Source: Myrica gale | Lineage: Eukaryota; Streptophyta; Magnoliopsida; Fagales; Myricaceae | Direction: 5' to 3' | Length of the DNA stretch: 64,000 nucleotides | NCBI GenBank assembly: GCA_963930655.1 | Contig: OZ005603.1 | Location: 26,736,201-26,800,200, forward strand | Shown here: positions 1-10,770 of the stretch, in pieces | Position numbering within the stretch: the first letter of the stretch is position 1 | Layout of the letters: each line of letters opens with the position of its first letter | Program-made: the position numbers and the translations under genes | Notes under the pieces: generated by a model | What the model saw: the letters and a program-made list of their open reading frames with translations, nothing else | Told to the model about the DNA's origin: nothing | Database searches by the model: none

Positions 1-177
1 AAATGAGTTTTAGCATCTTAATTGTTCGTGGATAGGATTACAACAAAGATTTGGATTTTACCCTAAACAATGAAACAAATCACAGGGACTTACTGCATAG
101 CTACGAAAATGAATGGCCTTAACATTTGTGATAAGACGAGCCGGAGAGAGAGAGAGCACACCCAGATAACTTGATGT

Positions 178-470
178 TCATGTCGACAGGCTAGACACCA
201 ACACCCCACCACCTCCTCCTCCTCCACCACAACCCCCAACACATCCTCCTCCTCCATCGCCACCACAGCCACCACAACCAGCTCCACCGTCTCCGCAACT
301 GCCACCACCATTGCCTCCATCTACTATGACATCCACGTTGCCAGCTCCGTCCCCATCAGCACATGCGTACATTGTCCTTTCACACGTCCTGGGCAGAGAA
401 AACTCGATAGAAGAGTTACAGCCATAATGCAAGACGCACATATGAGAAAAGTCTTCAAGGCTTCCTCCAT
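178..470 (-). CDS. Small membrane-anchored Gly/Cys-rich protein, frame broken
   Basis: The minus strand from the ATG at 468-470 encodes a short N-terminus MEEALKTFLICAS followed by a hydrophobic stretch (ASCIMAVTLLSSFLC), which looks like a signal anchor or single membrane segment. That frame stops after 48 residues at 324-326. The overlapping +1 frame, open to the stop at 178-180, continues with a Gly/Cys/Asp-rich tail (GNVDVIVDGGNGGGSCGDGG, then CGGC and CVGGC clusters). Joined, they give the same plan as the two microprotein genes at 8343 and 10771: hydrophobic N-terminus, basic linker, then a GN(V/I)-x-GG-SC tail. Seen: two overlapping frames. Inferred: one gene with a single-base frame break between roughly 345 and 400, or an unseen intron. 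Function unknown. A low-complexity tail can arise by chance, so confidence is limited. Confidence 0.4.
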
Positions 471-1007
471 CTTTCTAGCTCCCACTGGGACCAAATGAGT
501 TTCCCCTGGGTTTCCTTTTATAGTAACAATAAACGATAGGCAGTTGCAGTTCTTTTCCAACGAAGTTCCCAGAAGTGGTCCTCGGCGAAAATTCAGGAAA
601 GACTGAAATTCATATTCAGGGAAACTTCGACTAATGAACTGAGGTGGTCCAATAGGGGTTGTTAATATGTCATACAGAAGGCTAATTGCTGGATTGGACC
701 TGTTGGTTAAACAACACATGACGTACAAGACAAGTAATTAAGAAAGCTATTATCAAATGGGTTATCAGTTTGACAAGAAAAGGAAAAAATGGGTTTTCAG
801 TTTGACGAATAGTCTATGGAAAACTTCCCTTTTTAAGTCTTTTGCAGCCTAAAAGATTCTTTTCCCGGGGGTTCACACTTCGCAAATATGAGGGAAGGGA
901 AGGAATGTATATAGCCGTTATACAACTAGTTTGGCCTTTCATAGCTCTCTTTCCTTACGTGATTATTGTAGCTTCTTTATTTAAATCTATTTCTCAGAAC
1001 GTCAATG
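471..1007. other. Intergenic stretch without a recognised gene
   Basis: The stretch lies upstream of the minus-strand microprotein gene and up to the copia element. Frames open here but show no recognisable domain. The upstream part of the 5' LTR of the copia element may lie in it, but I could not match it to the 3' end beyond about 50 bases. Confidence 0.3.
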
Positions 1008-1060
1008 TAAATGAAAAGTGAATTCACTCATTCAATTTCTCAATATTTCAATATTCTTTA
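1008..1060 (+). repeat. Right end of 5' LTR of copia element
   Basis: The sequence AATGAAAAGTGAATTCACTC and what follows, up to ATATTCTTTA, is nearly identical to 5573-5625 (one visible difference inside the shared block). It sits directly before the primer-binding site, as an LTR end should. Upstream of this block the two ends no longer align by eye. Confidence 0.6.
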
Positions 1061-1072
1061 TGGTATCAGAGC
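1061..1072 (+). other. Primer-binding site of copia element
   Basis: TGGTATCAGAGC is the standard plant copia primer-binding site, complementary to the 3' end of initiator methionine tRNA. It lies directly after the LTR end. Confidence 0.85.
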
Positions 1073-1152
1073 TATAGGCTTACGCTCTTTCTTTGATCCA
1101 ATACTTTCCTTTCACCGACTCATTCAATTTTTTTTCTCTATCTTCGCTTCAA

Positions 1153-2100
1153 TGGCACCTTCTGCTACTGTCACAGTCTCCAATTTTGTGGCAAAAAAAT
1201 TACAGATCCATAACTATCCCTTTTGGAGGGATCAAGTTCTTCTTTTACCCGAAAGTCAAGAGCTTCTTGGCTACCTAACTGGTGAAACAAAAATCCCAAT
1301 CAAGTTTCTCACAAATGTTGATGCATCCATCACTTTAAGACAATGAAGGTAAAGGGGAACCAAGAATACCAACCTGTGGCGCCCTTGTTTTGCAAGAGGT
1401 GGTAGAGGTAGGCCGGAATGGTGGGGAAGGAGGCCCTCCCTACTTCAATGGAAAGGGGGGGAATCGCTATTTGACTCCGACTATTAATCCAGCATACACT
1501 AGCTAGAAGAAAGATGATGTGCAACTTCGGGGATGGATTACAAGCACTCTTTCCCCTGAAGCACATGGCCTCGTTGCTGGTCTTGACACGGTTGCTCAAA
1601 TGTGGACTGCTTTTCAAGAGGGCTATGCTCGGTCCTCTGAAGAGCGTGAATACCACCTCCAACAAAAGCTTCTTCGCATCAAGAAAGATGAGAACACCTT
1701 TATGGTGGACTATGTTTGAAAATTCAAAACGCTTACTGACAGTCTTGCTGCCATTAGCAAACCTGTTGCAGGTCACTCCAAGGTCTTTCATTTATTCAAT
1801 GGGTTGGAATATCGTTACGACAACTTCGTTACCTCCATGCTCAAGCCACCAACACCTTCCTTTAATGAGTTGGTGCCTATGCTACTAAGTTATGAAAGTC
1901 GCAATGCAGCGAGATTTCAGGAACCCACTAGTCATGTGGTTTTTTATGGCCAGAAGAATCGCGGCCGCAATAACAATAGGGGTGCTGCCTGTCCAAACAA
2001 CCAGCCCTCAACTCCGCAGGTAAAGGTTTTTCACAACACTCATCCTCCCCTCGCTTTTCTCACCCTGTAGCTTCCACTATTCGTTCTAAAACTGAGAGGA
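1153..2100 (+). pseudogene. copia gag remnant
   Basis: The frame opens with MAPSATVTVSNFVAKKL and a copia gag motif (NYPFWRDQVLLL). After a foreign-looking stretch it resumes at about 1517 with LRGWITSTLSPE and the UBN2-type region (TVAQMWTAFQEGYA, LLRIKKDENTFMVDYV). A stop follows at about 1719 and the same protein continues in another frame (HLFNGLEYRYDNFVTSML). A degenerate zinc-knuckle region lies at about 2110-2170, with the first Cys apparently replaced. Structural gag function is known for the family; this copy is broken by stops, frame changes and an insertion. Confidence 0.75.
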
Positions 2101-2177
2101 AACCCGGAGTTTGGTATCAAATATGTGCCAAGGAGAGCCATAATGCCTTTGAATGTTGGTCACGCTATGACAGAGAC

Positions 2178-3540
2178 TTGAAACGTCGTGATCTCAATCC
2201 GGCACTGGCTGCTCTTACTTTGAACACTGATATTGAAGAAGTGGATTGGACAACAGATTCTGGTGCCTCTACTCACATGACTTCAAATGAAGGTATATTG
2301 TCTAACTTGATACCTTTTCTAGGCCACGACAAATTCATGGTCGGCAATGGCCAGTTACTACCTATCACTCACATTGGCACTGCTATTATTGGTTCTGGTG
2401 CTTCACAATAAACATTGAATAATGTGTTACTTGTTCCATCTTTAGAACGCAACTTTCTTTTCGTAGGACAACTTACCATGGATCATAATTTAATATGTGA
2501 GTTTGACGCTGTTGGTTTTTGTATAAAAAGCAGGGACACCGGTCAAGTAATTCTGAAGGGAGTTAAGCGTGGCAATCTGTACACATTTACTACCTTCCAA
2601 CATACTCTGTTTTCTAACCGTTTTCAGTGCACAAGTTCTGGCATCAACTGTTGGGCCATCCTCATGAAGCTGCTCAAAATAAACTTTGTACTCTTGGTTT
2701 TATTTCAGTTAATGGTTCGAATAAACGCACCTCTTTGTTCGAAAGTTTTCAAATTGGCAAACTATCTAAATATTCGTTTTTACCTAAGGATGACTCTCAA
2801 TTTCAGTTATTGGATAAAATCCACTGTGATTTATAGGGCCCTGCTCCAATTACTTCAGTTGATGGTTTTCTATATTATGCTTGTTTTGTGGATGACTACA
2901 GTCGTTACATATGGCTTATTCCGCTAAAACAGAAATTCGATTTTCTATCTTGTTTCAAATTTTTTGTTCGACAAGTAGAACACCAATTTACACGGAAGAT
3001 TAAAATCTTCCAAAGCGACGGTGGTGGGGAATTTTCTAGCATTGCTCTCACAATTTTTTTGCAGGATCTTGGGATCAAACATCAGGTCTCTTGCCCCTAT
3101 ACTCCTTAGCAAAATGGCATTGTTGAACGTCGTCATTGCCATATTCGCGAACTTGGTCTCACAATGCTTCAACATGGTCATGTTCCTCATCATTTTTGGG
3201 TGGAAGCATTTCAAACCAGCGTGTACCTCATAAATCAGTTACCATCTGCTGCCTTACATTTTGCTACTCCTTTTTATCAGCTATTTAACAAACATCCCAA
3301 CTACTCCATATTGCAAGTTTTTGGGAGTTGTTGTTATCCCTTTATCTGGGACTCCCGGCAAAATAAATTTTCCGCAAAGTCTCTACCATGCATATTTCTT
3401 GGCTATAGCGAAAAATATAAAGGGTATCGTTGTTATCATCCGTCCTCTAGACGCTTTATTTTTAGTCGGCATGTTGCCTTTGATGAACATCGTTTTCCTT
3501 TTAAAGAAAACGGCCCTCTTAAAGCTTCTTGTTCCTTAGT
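2178..3540 (+). pseudogene. copia protease and integrase remnant
   Basis: The retropepsin active site is visible as TTDSGASTHM at about 2250. The pre-integrase zinc region follows (HKFWHQLLGHPHEAA, from 2630), in another frame. The integrase core carries DDYSRYIWLIP, the second catalytic Asp in FQSDGGGEF (about 3015) and the Glu in NGIVERRH (about 3120), with a stop codon between them. The typical copia integrase tail (FGSCCYPFIWDSRQNKF, CIFLGYSEKYKGYRCY) ends at about 3540. At least three frame changes or stops separate these parts, so it is inactive. Confidence 0.8.
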
Positions 3541-5520
3541 ATGATGTCTGAATATCAGGAGTGGTTTGATCCACCTTCGGCTTCTAGTAAGCCAAATATG
3601 TCTCTTACTTTTAGTGCTACTGACTCTCTTGCTTCTGCAAAAATGGACATGAGTAGTCTTCCTCTACATGATCCAATTATTTTCACTCGCTCTGCCCCTG
3701 TGTCTGGTTCTCTTGAGAGCCATCAACTTCCCCAAGTGAATCCCATCTCTATAGCACCCTCCTCAGAATCAGTCGCACCTGTGCCCTTGCCTGATGAGGT
3801 CATCTCAGCTGAAGCTCCAAGTTCTCTCCCATCTACTCCTCCTCCACCATGTACCATGATGACTCGTGCTCGGGCAGGTATACGTAAACCTAACCCGCGT
3901 TATCCTCTTTTGAATGTGCTTCCTAACATTCCTATTGTGCCCAAATCCATTAAAATGGCTTTGCAGCATATTGGGTGGCGTAATGTCATGCTTGACGAAT
4001 TACGGGCACTCTATTCTAATAAAACTTGGACTTTAGTTCCCCGCACCCCTTCCATGCATGTCATTGATTCCAAATGGGTCCTAAAACTAAAACTCAAGTC
4101 TGATGGCTCCTTGGAATGCTTGAAGGCGCGTTTGTTTGCCATTGGTTCCACCAAATTGATGTTGTAGATTTTTCTGAAACTTTTTCGCCTGTCATCAAAC
4201 TTGGAACAATTCTTCTGATTCTTACTGTTGCCTTAACTAAGAACTGGCCGATTCGTCAATTAGATGTAAAAAATGTGTTTCTCCATGACCATTTAAATGA
4301 ATCTATTTTTATGGCACAACCCCTGAGGTTCCGAGATGCCAAATTTCCTGATTATGCTTGTCATTTGAAAAAGACTATCTACAGATTAAAACAAGCTCCT
4401 CGTGTTTGGTTTGACCGATTTAGCAATTTTTTACTTTCCAAAGGATTTTTCTGTAGTCTATCGTACCCTTCTCTGTTTATTTTACATCATCATACTGAAT
4501 CTATTTTTCTCCTCCTCTACGTTGATGATATTATCTTAACTGGTTCCAACATCTCTCTTCTCCAAAACTTCATTCGTTCATTACATTCTGAGTTAGCCAT
4601 GAAAGATTTAGGACCCTTACATTATTTTTGGGGATCCAAGTGACCCCGACTACTAATGGTTTGTTGCTCTCTCAAGGAAAGTATGTAACCGATATTCTTT
4701 AGAGGACTAAATGGTGAATTGCGAGCCCACTGTTACCCTCATGACTACCAAGCTAGACTCCCATTTTGATGGTTCTCCTCTGGTCGACCCCAACCATTTT
4801 CGCAGCCTCGTGGGAGCACTTCAATATCTCACTCTCACAAGATCCGACATTGCCTTCAGTGTGAACTCCGTTGCGCAACATCTGCACTACCCCACTCAAG
4901 ACCATCTTCAGCGGGTGAAAAGAATTTTATATTATGTTCATGGCACCCTCCACCATGGCTTACACCTTCAATCGGCTCAAAATTTCTTCCTCTATACTTT
5001 TTCAGACGCGGATTGGGCTGGGTGTCATGAAAGTCGTTGCTCCACCACCGGATATTGTACTTTTCTTGGACCCAATTACATCAATTGGTGTGCCAAGAAA
5101 CAAAATACCATTTCTAGATCCTCCACCGAAGCAAAATACCGTGCTATGGCACACACCGCAGTTTAACTCACTTGGTTAACATATCTCCTTCGAGATCTTC
5201 ACATTCCACTTTTCAAACCTCCTGTCATCTTTTGTGACAATCCCAATGCCCTATACATGACTATAAATCCTATTTTTCATAGTTGGAGCAAACATATTGT
5301 CATTGACTATCGCTATGGTCGTGAGCAAGTCGCTAATGGAGCCTTCACACACGTCATGTTTCCTCTGCTCACCAGGTCGCTGACATGTTCACTAAGCCTC
5401 GACCACAGACTCATCTTCAACGTTTGATAGTCAAACTGTGGTCGGGACACGAGCGAGCTTTTCGTTTGAGGGAGCCTGTAAAAGCTGAAGATCCTGCACC
5501 AAAAGGAAATACAGCTGGTT
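3541..5520 (+). pseudogene. copia reverse transcriptase-RNase H remnant
   Basis: The conserved entry to copia reverse transcriptase (MLDELRALYSNKTWTLVPR, SKWVLKLKLKSDGS) lies at about 3985-4110. After a frame change come FSETFSPVIKLGTI and the catalytic YVDD (about 4519), then MKDLGPLHYFWG. RNase H follows at about 4711-5166 with LVGALQYLTLTRSDIAFSVN, the Asp in SDADWAGC and the Glu in RSSTEAKYRA, a stop, and a tail to about 5520. The catalytic residues survive but frame changes at about 4150 and 4640 and the stop at 5164 break the protein. Confidence 0.85.
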
Positions 5521-5572
5521 GATTGATCACAATCTCTCTCTCTTAACATATTTGACTAGTCACCCTATTAGC

Positions 5573-5625
5573 AATTGAAAAGTGAATTCACTCATTCAAT
5601 TTTTCAATATTTCAATATTCTTTAG
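5573..5625 (+). repeat. Right end of 3' LTR of copia element
   Basis: Near-identical copy of 1008-1060 (AATTGAAAAGTGAATTCACT and onward). After TTTA the flank diverges, as expected at the edge of the element. Confidence 0.55.
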
Positions 5626-5639
5626 GGTCGAGATTGATT

Positions 5640-6880
5640 TTGCCCTAAAGTTATGTGGCGAACTATTACTTTTCTTTATTTTTAAATTTTTTTAAGAATA
5701 TATAAAAAATTAAGGTAGATTAAATTTTTATTGAATTTTGAGGGAAAAAAATTATATATACATATATAGTGAAAAGTAGAATTTTATGGGAGTGGGACAA
5801 AAAGTGAAAAAGTAGATAATTTGAGTAAATTTTTTTTTTATGTATATTGTAATAGAAAGAAATGATTTGATGAAGAGATAGAATAATTTTGAAGTTTTTA
5901 TTATTATTTTCTTAACCAAAATTTTAAGTTAATTAGGTTTGCATTCAAAAATTTGGATGGGTCAATTTTTTTTTGTTCCAATATTTTGGGTTTGCAAACA
6001 CTTCTAATCTTCCGTTAATTTACCTGATCTTCAAAATTCCTTTTGTTTGAGACAAAAATCATACAACCAAACTACTTGTCTTGATTGATTCAATTATTTA
6101 GGTTTAGTTTCACGAAAACTGCAGGCATATGCTGAATATTCCAACTTTAGGACTAAGCTGTTATTTTTTCACTTAATCAACTAACAAGATTCCTTAACTA
6201 GTAAGCTGGTGATCTATATAGGGGTGCTTAATTAAGGATTAGGATCCTCAGCAACCTAAATTGCATAATGCAATTTGAAGAGAAATAGACACAATAGATG
6301 GACTCTACATCATGTTGTCCATGTAAAGTTTCAGGCACAATGAGATCCACTTGTTATGTTTATCTTTCTCTAAATTACATCATACAATTCGGACAAAAAA
6401 TTGCAGATGATACATAACTTAAGGTTACCCTTAGCAACTAGACGCTTTTGCTCTCTATCGTTTCCCAATTCATAGAGAAAGGGCCCTTATGGTCCGCTGG
6501 GTCTTTGGGTCAACAACCACCACTAATTCACCGCCTCCACCACCTCCGCCACTAAAGACCTCGTCCACCTCCACCAATCAATTATTATGTTATACATTAA
6601 TTGCTGCGAAGAAGTATTATAAACCTAATTCAAGATGTAAATAAAGCAGTTTCAAATCTATAATGATCAAAATTCACAGCATGTAACAGATTGATTAACA
6701 GATTGGATATTTTTCATTTACATCAGGTTAATCACCATTAGGTGCTTATAAAACAAGAACAACAGAAACAAAACCAATGGCAAAGACAGGTGGGTGGGCA
6801 AGAATCACTTGCACCCCAATTTTTGTTTTTAAAAAATCACTTTTCAAGGCTTAAATTACAATCTAGACCCATTTTCACAC

Positions 6881-6976
<96 letters not shown>

Positions 6977-7054
6977 TCAAAATTAAACCCGTTCAAATTG
7001 AAAATACAATCTCACCCCCAGAGAATGAGGTAGTCGAATCTAAAACTTTTATAA
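5640..7054. other. Intergenic, with MITE-like AT-rich block and microsatellite
   Basis: At 5640-5990 the sequence carries the core of the MITE family found elsewhere in the window (AGTGAAAAAGTAGATAATTT, GAAATGATTTGATGAAGAGA), but its ends are not clear. The rest, to the Mutator-like element, holds no recognised gene. Confidence 0.45.
6886..6976. repeat. Compound microsatellite (TA)n(TG)n(GA)n
   Basis: About 23 TA units run directly into about 15 TG units and then six GA units. It is a likely length-variable locus. Confidence 0.95.
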
Positions 7055-7063
7055 TTAAAATAA

Positions 7064-8176
7064 GGCTTAAATATTATACGTGCCCCTGTGGTTTAACATT
7101 TCCTTGAATCTACCCCTACGGTTCAATTTGTTGTCTCGCTACCCCTGTGGTGATGCACCATTCCCATAAGTACCCCTCCGTCTTGATTTCATCTCCAAAC
7201 TAACGAAAAATGCTGAGGTGTCAAAATTTGACACGTAATAGCCAATACCGAGATGACACGTGCAAGTTTTGCTGACATGGCTTTACCCTTGTAGTTCTCG
7301 AAGTGTCCATGTTGTCCATGCATTTTTGTTCCCAATTTGCCCCTGCCATGTCAAGAAAAAAAAAGAGCTGCAAAAGTTCCCTTTCACCCAAACACTCAAC
7401 ATCTCCACTCTCCTTAAAATACATGGCTTTCTCGAACCCTAATTATTTGCCCCAAATCACTCGAAACACCCTTCCGCAATGTAGTGAAGTTCAAACAACA
7501 AAATTGATTAGTATCTATCATTTTGACCTATCCAACTCACCAAGAAAACAAAACACAAACACTTAATTCACAAAGAAAACGAGAAATCAGAATGTCGAAG
7601 CAGAACAACGCAGCCTTTATCAAACAAACGAAAAAAACCAAAGCAAAATTTTCAAATAAAAAGAAAGTTGCCAACTGTATAGTACTCCTCACCGAACTCC
7701 TCCACAAAACAATCTCGGCTCCGATCCCTCGCGCGCCTTCGAATTCCTTGCTTCCTCTTCCTTCATTTGTCCTCTGTCTCCGTAGGCCAAGAACACGTCC
7801 TTAGGGGAGGGGAAATGTTCGGGTGTTTGGGCGAAAGGGAACCCAAATGGGAGGGGCAACGAGGGACTTTTGCAGTTTTTTTTCCTGACATGGCAGAGGC
7901 AAATTGAGAAGAAAAATGTCTGGACAATGTGGACACTACAGGAACCACATGGGTAAAAGCCATGTCAGCAAAACTTGCACGTGTCATCTCAATATTGGCT
8001 ATTACGTGTCAAATTTTGACACCTCAGCATTTTCCTTTAGTTTGGAGACGGAATCAAGACAGAGGGGTACTTATGGGAATGGTACATCACCACAAGGGTA
8101 GCGGGACAACAAATTGAACCGTAGAGGTAGATTCAAGAAAATGTTAAACCACAGGGGCACGTATAATATTTAAGCC
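7064..8176. mobile_element. Mutator-like non-autonomous element with long inverted repeats
   Basis: The 1,113-bp element starts GGCTTAAATATTATACGTGC and ends with its inverted counterpart GCACGTATAATATTTAAGCC. The inverted repeats run about 350 bp inward (left to about 7425, right from about 7803) with moderate divergence. Perfect 9-bp target duplications TTAAAATAA flank it at 7055-7063 and 8177-8185. Nine-base duplications and long inverted repeats are the Mutator (MULE) signature. No transposase is encoded. The middle of about 380 bp has no recognised coding match. The element at 20794-22463 is a related copy. Confidence 0.9.
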
Positions 8177-8342
8177 TTAAAATAAAGACATTATCATAGC
8201 AAATTAACAGGTTTCACCGTCCTAGCTCCTAATTAACTACTAGTAAAACTAAAGAATGAAGAGAGTATAGAAACTAAACCGAAATTTGCTTGGAGGAATT
8301 ACTTGAAGATTAATCATCAAACTCCAGCATATCAGGCCACCA

Positions 8343-8486
8343 TCAAAACTCACAAGTGCATGAACTGTCGTTGCCGCCGCTTACATTGCCGCGTTCCCGA
8401 GGCTTGATGCTAAGGCAACAACACACGAGACCCACCAGAAACATGAAGCCCACTGCTGAGGCTAAAGCTTGCAACCAGTTAATCAT
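8343..8486 (-). CDS. 47-aa membrane-anchored Cys-rich microprotein
   Basis: The minus strand from ATG 8484-8486 to the stop at 8343-8345 encodes 47 residues. A hydrophobic segment (residues 4-21, WLQALASAVGFMFLVGL) is followed directly by a CCC cluster, a basic linker (KPRERG) and a short tail with CTC near the C-terminus. It aligns along its length with the 55-aa protein at 10771-10938: NWLQALASA, VGL-CCCLS, GN and CTC are shared, and the DNA is alike into the 3' flank, so the two are duplicates. The reading frame is open further upstream to about 8630, but homology starts near this Met. The family is not one I can name; the N-terminal placement of the helix argues against classical CYSTM proteins, where the Cys-rich helix is C-terminal. 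Confidence 0.55.
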   Translation of the reverse strand: MINWLQALASAVGFMFLVGLVCCCLSIKPRERGNVSGGNDSSCTCEF

Positions 8487-9064
8487 GAAGTGGCTTAAAT
8501 GCAATCTCCCGTATCCACACCCTTGTGCATGCACAGAGAGAGAGAAGCAATCTATTTGATCAGACAAAGGGCGAGGCTTTTCAATATTAAATATGCAAAC
8601 CATATCACAGATACAGATTAATATTGACAAACGTCGACATTTTTGTTTCTATTTTATTTCCTGCCGTGCTTAATAGAACCCACTATTTTAGACCTTGTGG
8701 ACGAGTAAACTTCGAGTTATTGCACGATAAAAGGATTTATTTCTCCACCTCCATGCGGCTTTTGGAAGATAGCCAAGGCCAATGCCAACCGTTTAGACGT
8801 GCTCATCGATTAGGCGCCCCACTAGCCTGGCTTTATATTTGCATTCTTTTTATGGTATAAACTGTTATTTATGTACATATTTATATTTAGTCATCTTATA
8901 AAGATGTCTGGTTCTTTGTGGTACGAGGATGGTGGCTAGGTCGTCAAAAGGTGTACTATCTGTGATCTCGTGTGCTTATCTCTGACCTAATGGATCTCGA
9001 ATAGATGACTTCACCCCACTCCATTTATGTGATTTGAGTAGGAAATTGCCGATAAAAATGTGGA
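8487..9064. other. Intergenic stretch without a recognised gene
   Basis: This is the upstream flank of the 47-aa microprotein gene up to the hAT element. It probably holds that gene's promoter and 5' leader. I see no further gene. Confidence 0.4.
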
Positions 9065-9072
9065 TCCCATAT

Positions 9073-10559
9073 CATGGGCGGATCCAAGGGGGTGCGGGCG
9101 GGAGCGGTCGCCCCCACTGGTTCCAAAAATCCTTTGCAAAAAAAAATTTTTGGTTCTTAAGAAGCAGGCTCGCCCCCACTGGCTCAGCCGCCCAGGCCTG
9201 CTTCCAGGGCCAGTGGGGGCAGGACTGGGCCAGCGGGGGCAAACCCACTGGCCCAGTTAGTGTGGCCTACATGCTTATTTTTTAAAAAAATCAGATGGTG
9301 AAATGACGCCATTTTACCCTCTGATTTTTTTAGAAAAAAATTACTCACGCCTCTCTCTCACTCTGCGATCTCTACGTGTCTCCATCAACCCTCACACCTC
9401 AGTAGTCCCTCTCACTGGTTCATTATCACTTTAACTGCACTAATACATAAATTATGTAGGTCCTCACTAATTTATCATTTGCCAATTAGAAAGGAAAGCA
9501 TAGAAATATTGTTTTTTATTAATATAATTTATTGCTGAGGTTATTTTTTAACGAGAAATAGCTAAGTGCACCAATACTTTTTGACAGAAGAAGATTCTTT
9601 ATTTTCATATAGGCATCAAACTCCATAATTATTGATGGGTGTTAAGAATTGTCTTCCTCATATGCTGATGGGCATTTTAAAGTTTTTTGTTTTGTTCTTT
9701 TTAGATAATTGATAGATTTTTTATAATAAAAAAAATCACGAAGCATGGAGTCGTCTAATACTCATAATGTGGCTACTACCTCTAATGAAGATTCTAGTTC
9801 GAAAAGACCTCACCCTTTGTTGAGTTCGGATGATATTATTTCTGACCTAGGGTTGCGTACATCTATTGACTCGTATAATGCTAGGATTCGAGATCAAGTC
9901 CGTAGGGAGTACTTGATCAAACGTGTTTTTCAACCTCGTGGCTAAGTTTTTCCCAAGAAAAAATGTGGGAAGAATTTGAATATAGTGTATTAGAGGATGC
10001 AGTTTATTGTTTTTGGTATTATCTATTTAGGCGACCTAAAGGAACACAATCAGGATTATATGTGTTTGTGGTGAGTGTTTATGCAGCACAGACCACACTT
10101 GCTATCATTAAAGACATTGGGGATGGATTTTTTTGTCTTATGGTTGATGAGTCTCGAGATAGTCCAATGAAGGAGCACATGACAGTGGTTTTGAGATATG
10201 TTAACAAAAGTGGATATGTGATTGAACGATTTCTTGGTGGGGAACATGTTACTGACACATGCTACCAATCTTTAAAAACTGCTATAGATAAATTGTTTGC
10301 AAGACACGAGTTATCAATATCCAGATTGAGAGGTCAAGGGTATGATGGGACCTCAAAGGTCGAATTTCCGTAGGATCCAATTACCATCTCTCAGTATTAG
10401 CAAATAATACAGTAAGTGTATTTCATTATTTTTAATGTTTTTAGTTCTTAATTTGCGATATTGTAATTTTAACACTTTTTACATTATGTGGAAAATTTTT
10501 TTTATCATTTTCCCTTAAAAATTCGACCCCACTCATTTTATATGCTAGATACGCCACTG
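9073..10559 (+). mobile_element. hAT element with transposase remnant
   Basis: The 1,487-bp element begins CATGGGCGGATCCAAG and ends CTAGATACGCCACTG, imperfect inverted ends. Perfect 8-bp duplications TCCCATAT lie at 9065-9072 and 10560-10567. Eight-base duplications and these ends fit the hAT superfamily, and the inside carries a remnant of a DUF4371/TTF-zinc-finger hAT transposase. The element sits between the two duplicated microprotein genes. Confidence 0.9.
9745..10372 (+). pseudogene. hAT transposase remnant (TTF zinc finger, DUF4371)
   Basis: The first part (MESSNTHNVATTSNEDSS, then GLRTSIDSYNARIRDQVRRE) matches the N-terminus of plant ZMYM1-like hAT transposases. After a stop at 9943-9945 a second frame holds a shortened zinc-finger region (EYSVLEDAVYCFWYYLF). 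It then jumps into the DUF4371 domain (FFCLMVDESRDSPMKEHMTV, GYVIERFLGGEHV, LRGQGYDGTS). The interval between the finger and DUF4371 is far shorter than in complete transposases, so an internal deletion has occurred, and the catalytic RNase H-like region and dimerisation tail are missing. It cannot encode an active transposase. Confidence 0.85.
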
Positions 10560-10770
10560 TCCCATATTGTGTGGCACCGAGTGATGACAAGAAATCTTCA
10601 AGACTGCAACCCAGTATAGTTATGAGAAATTAACGTAGAAGATTACGTATTCTTAGCAATAGTACTCAAAGTTCTATTTAGCAACATGCTTCGCCGGAAA
10701 ATAGTAAAGAATGGAAAACAAAAACAAAACAAACTTTCTCTAGGGGCCGGGGAACTCAAAAGACTCATCA

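Larger units (their letters stand above)
1008..5625 (+). mobile_element. Ty1-copia LTR retrotransposon, decayed
   Basis: The order gag, protease, integrase, reverse transcriptase, RNase H is the copia order. A tRNA-iMet-type primer site follows a short terminal repeat at the left end, and the same roughly 50-bp sequence recurs at the right end. Every domain is split by stops or frame changes, so the copy cannot be autonomous. About 160 bases at roughly 1345-1510 interrupt gag and look foreign to it. A purine-rich tract (TTTGAGGGAG, 5464-5473) is a plausible polypurine tract; a 3' LTR starting just after it would be only about 150 bp long. I could not define the outer LTR edges or a target-site duplication, so the bounds are those of the visible repeats. 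Confidence 0.85.

Noticed and set aside
1330..1791. Open minus-strand frame of 153 codons within the copia gag region
   Set aside because: It lies opposite recognisable gag coding sequence and has no domain of its own; a shadow frame.
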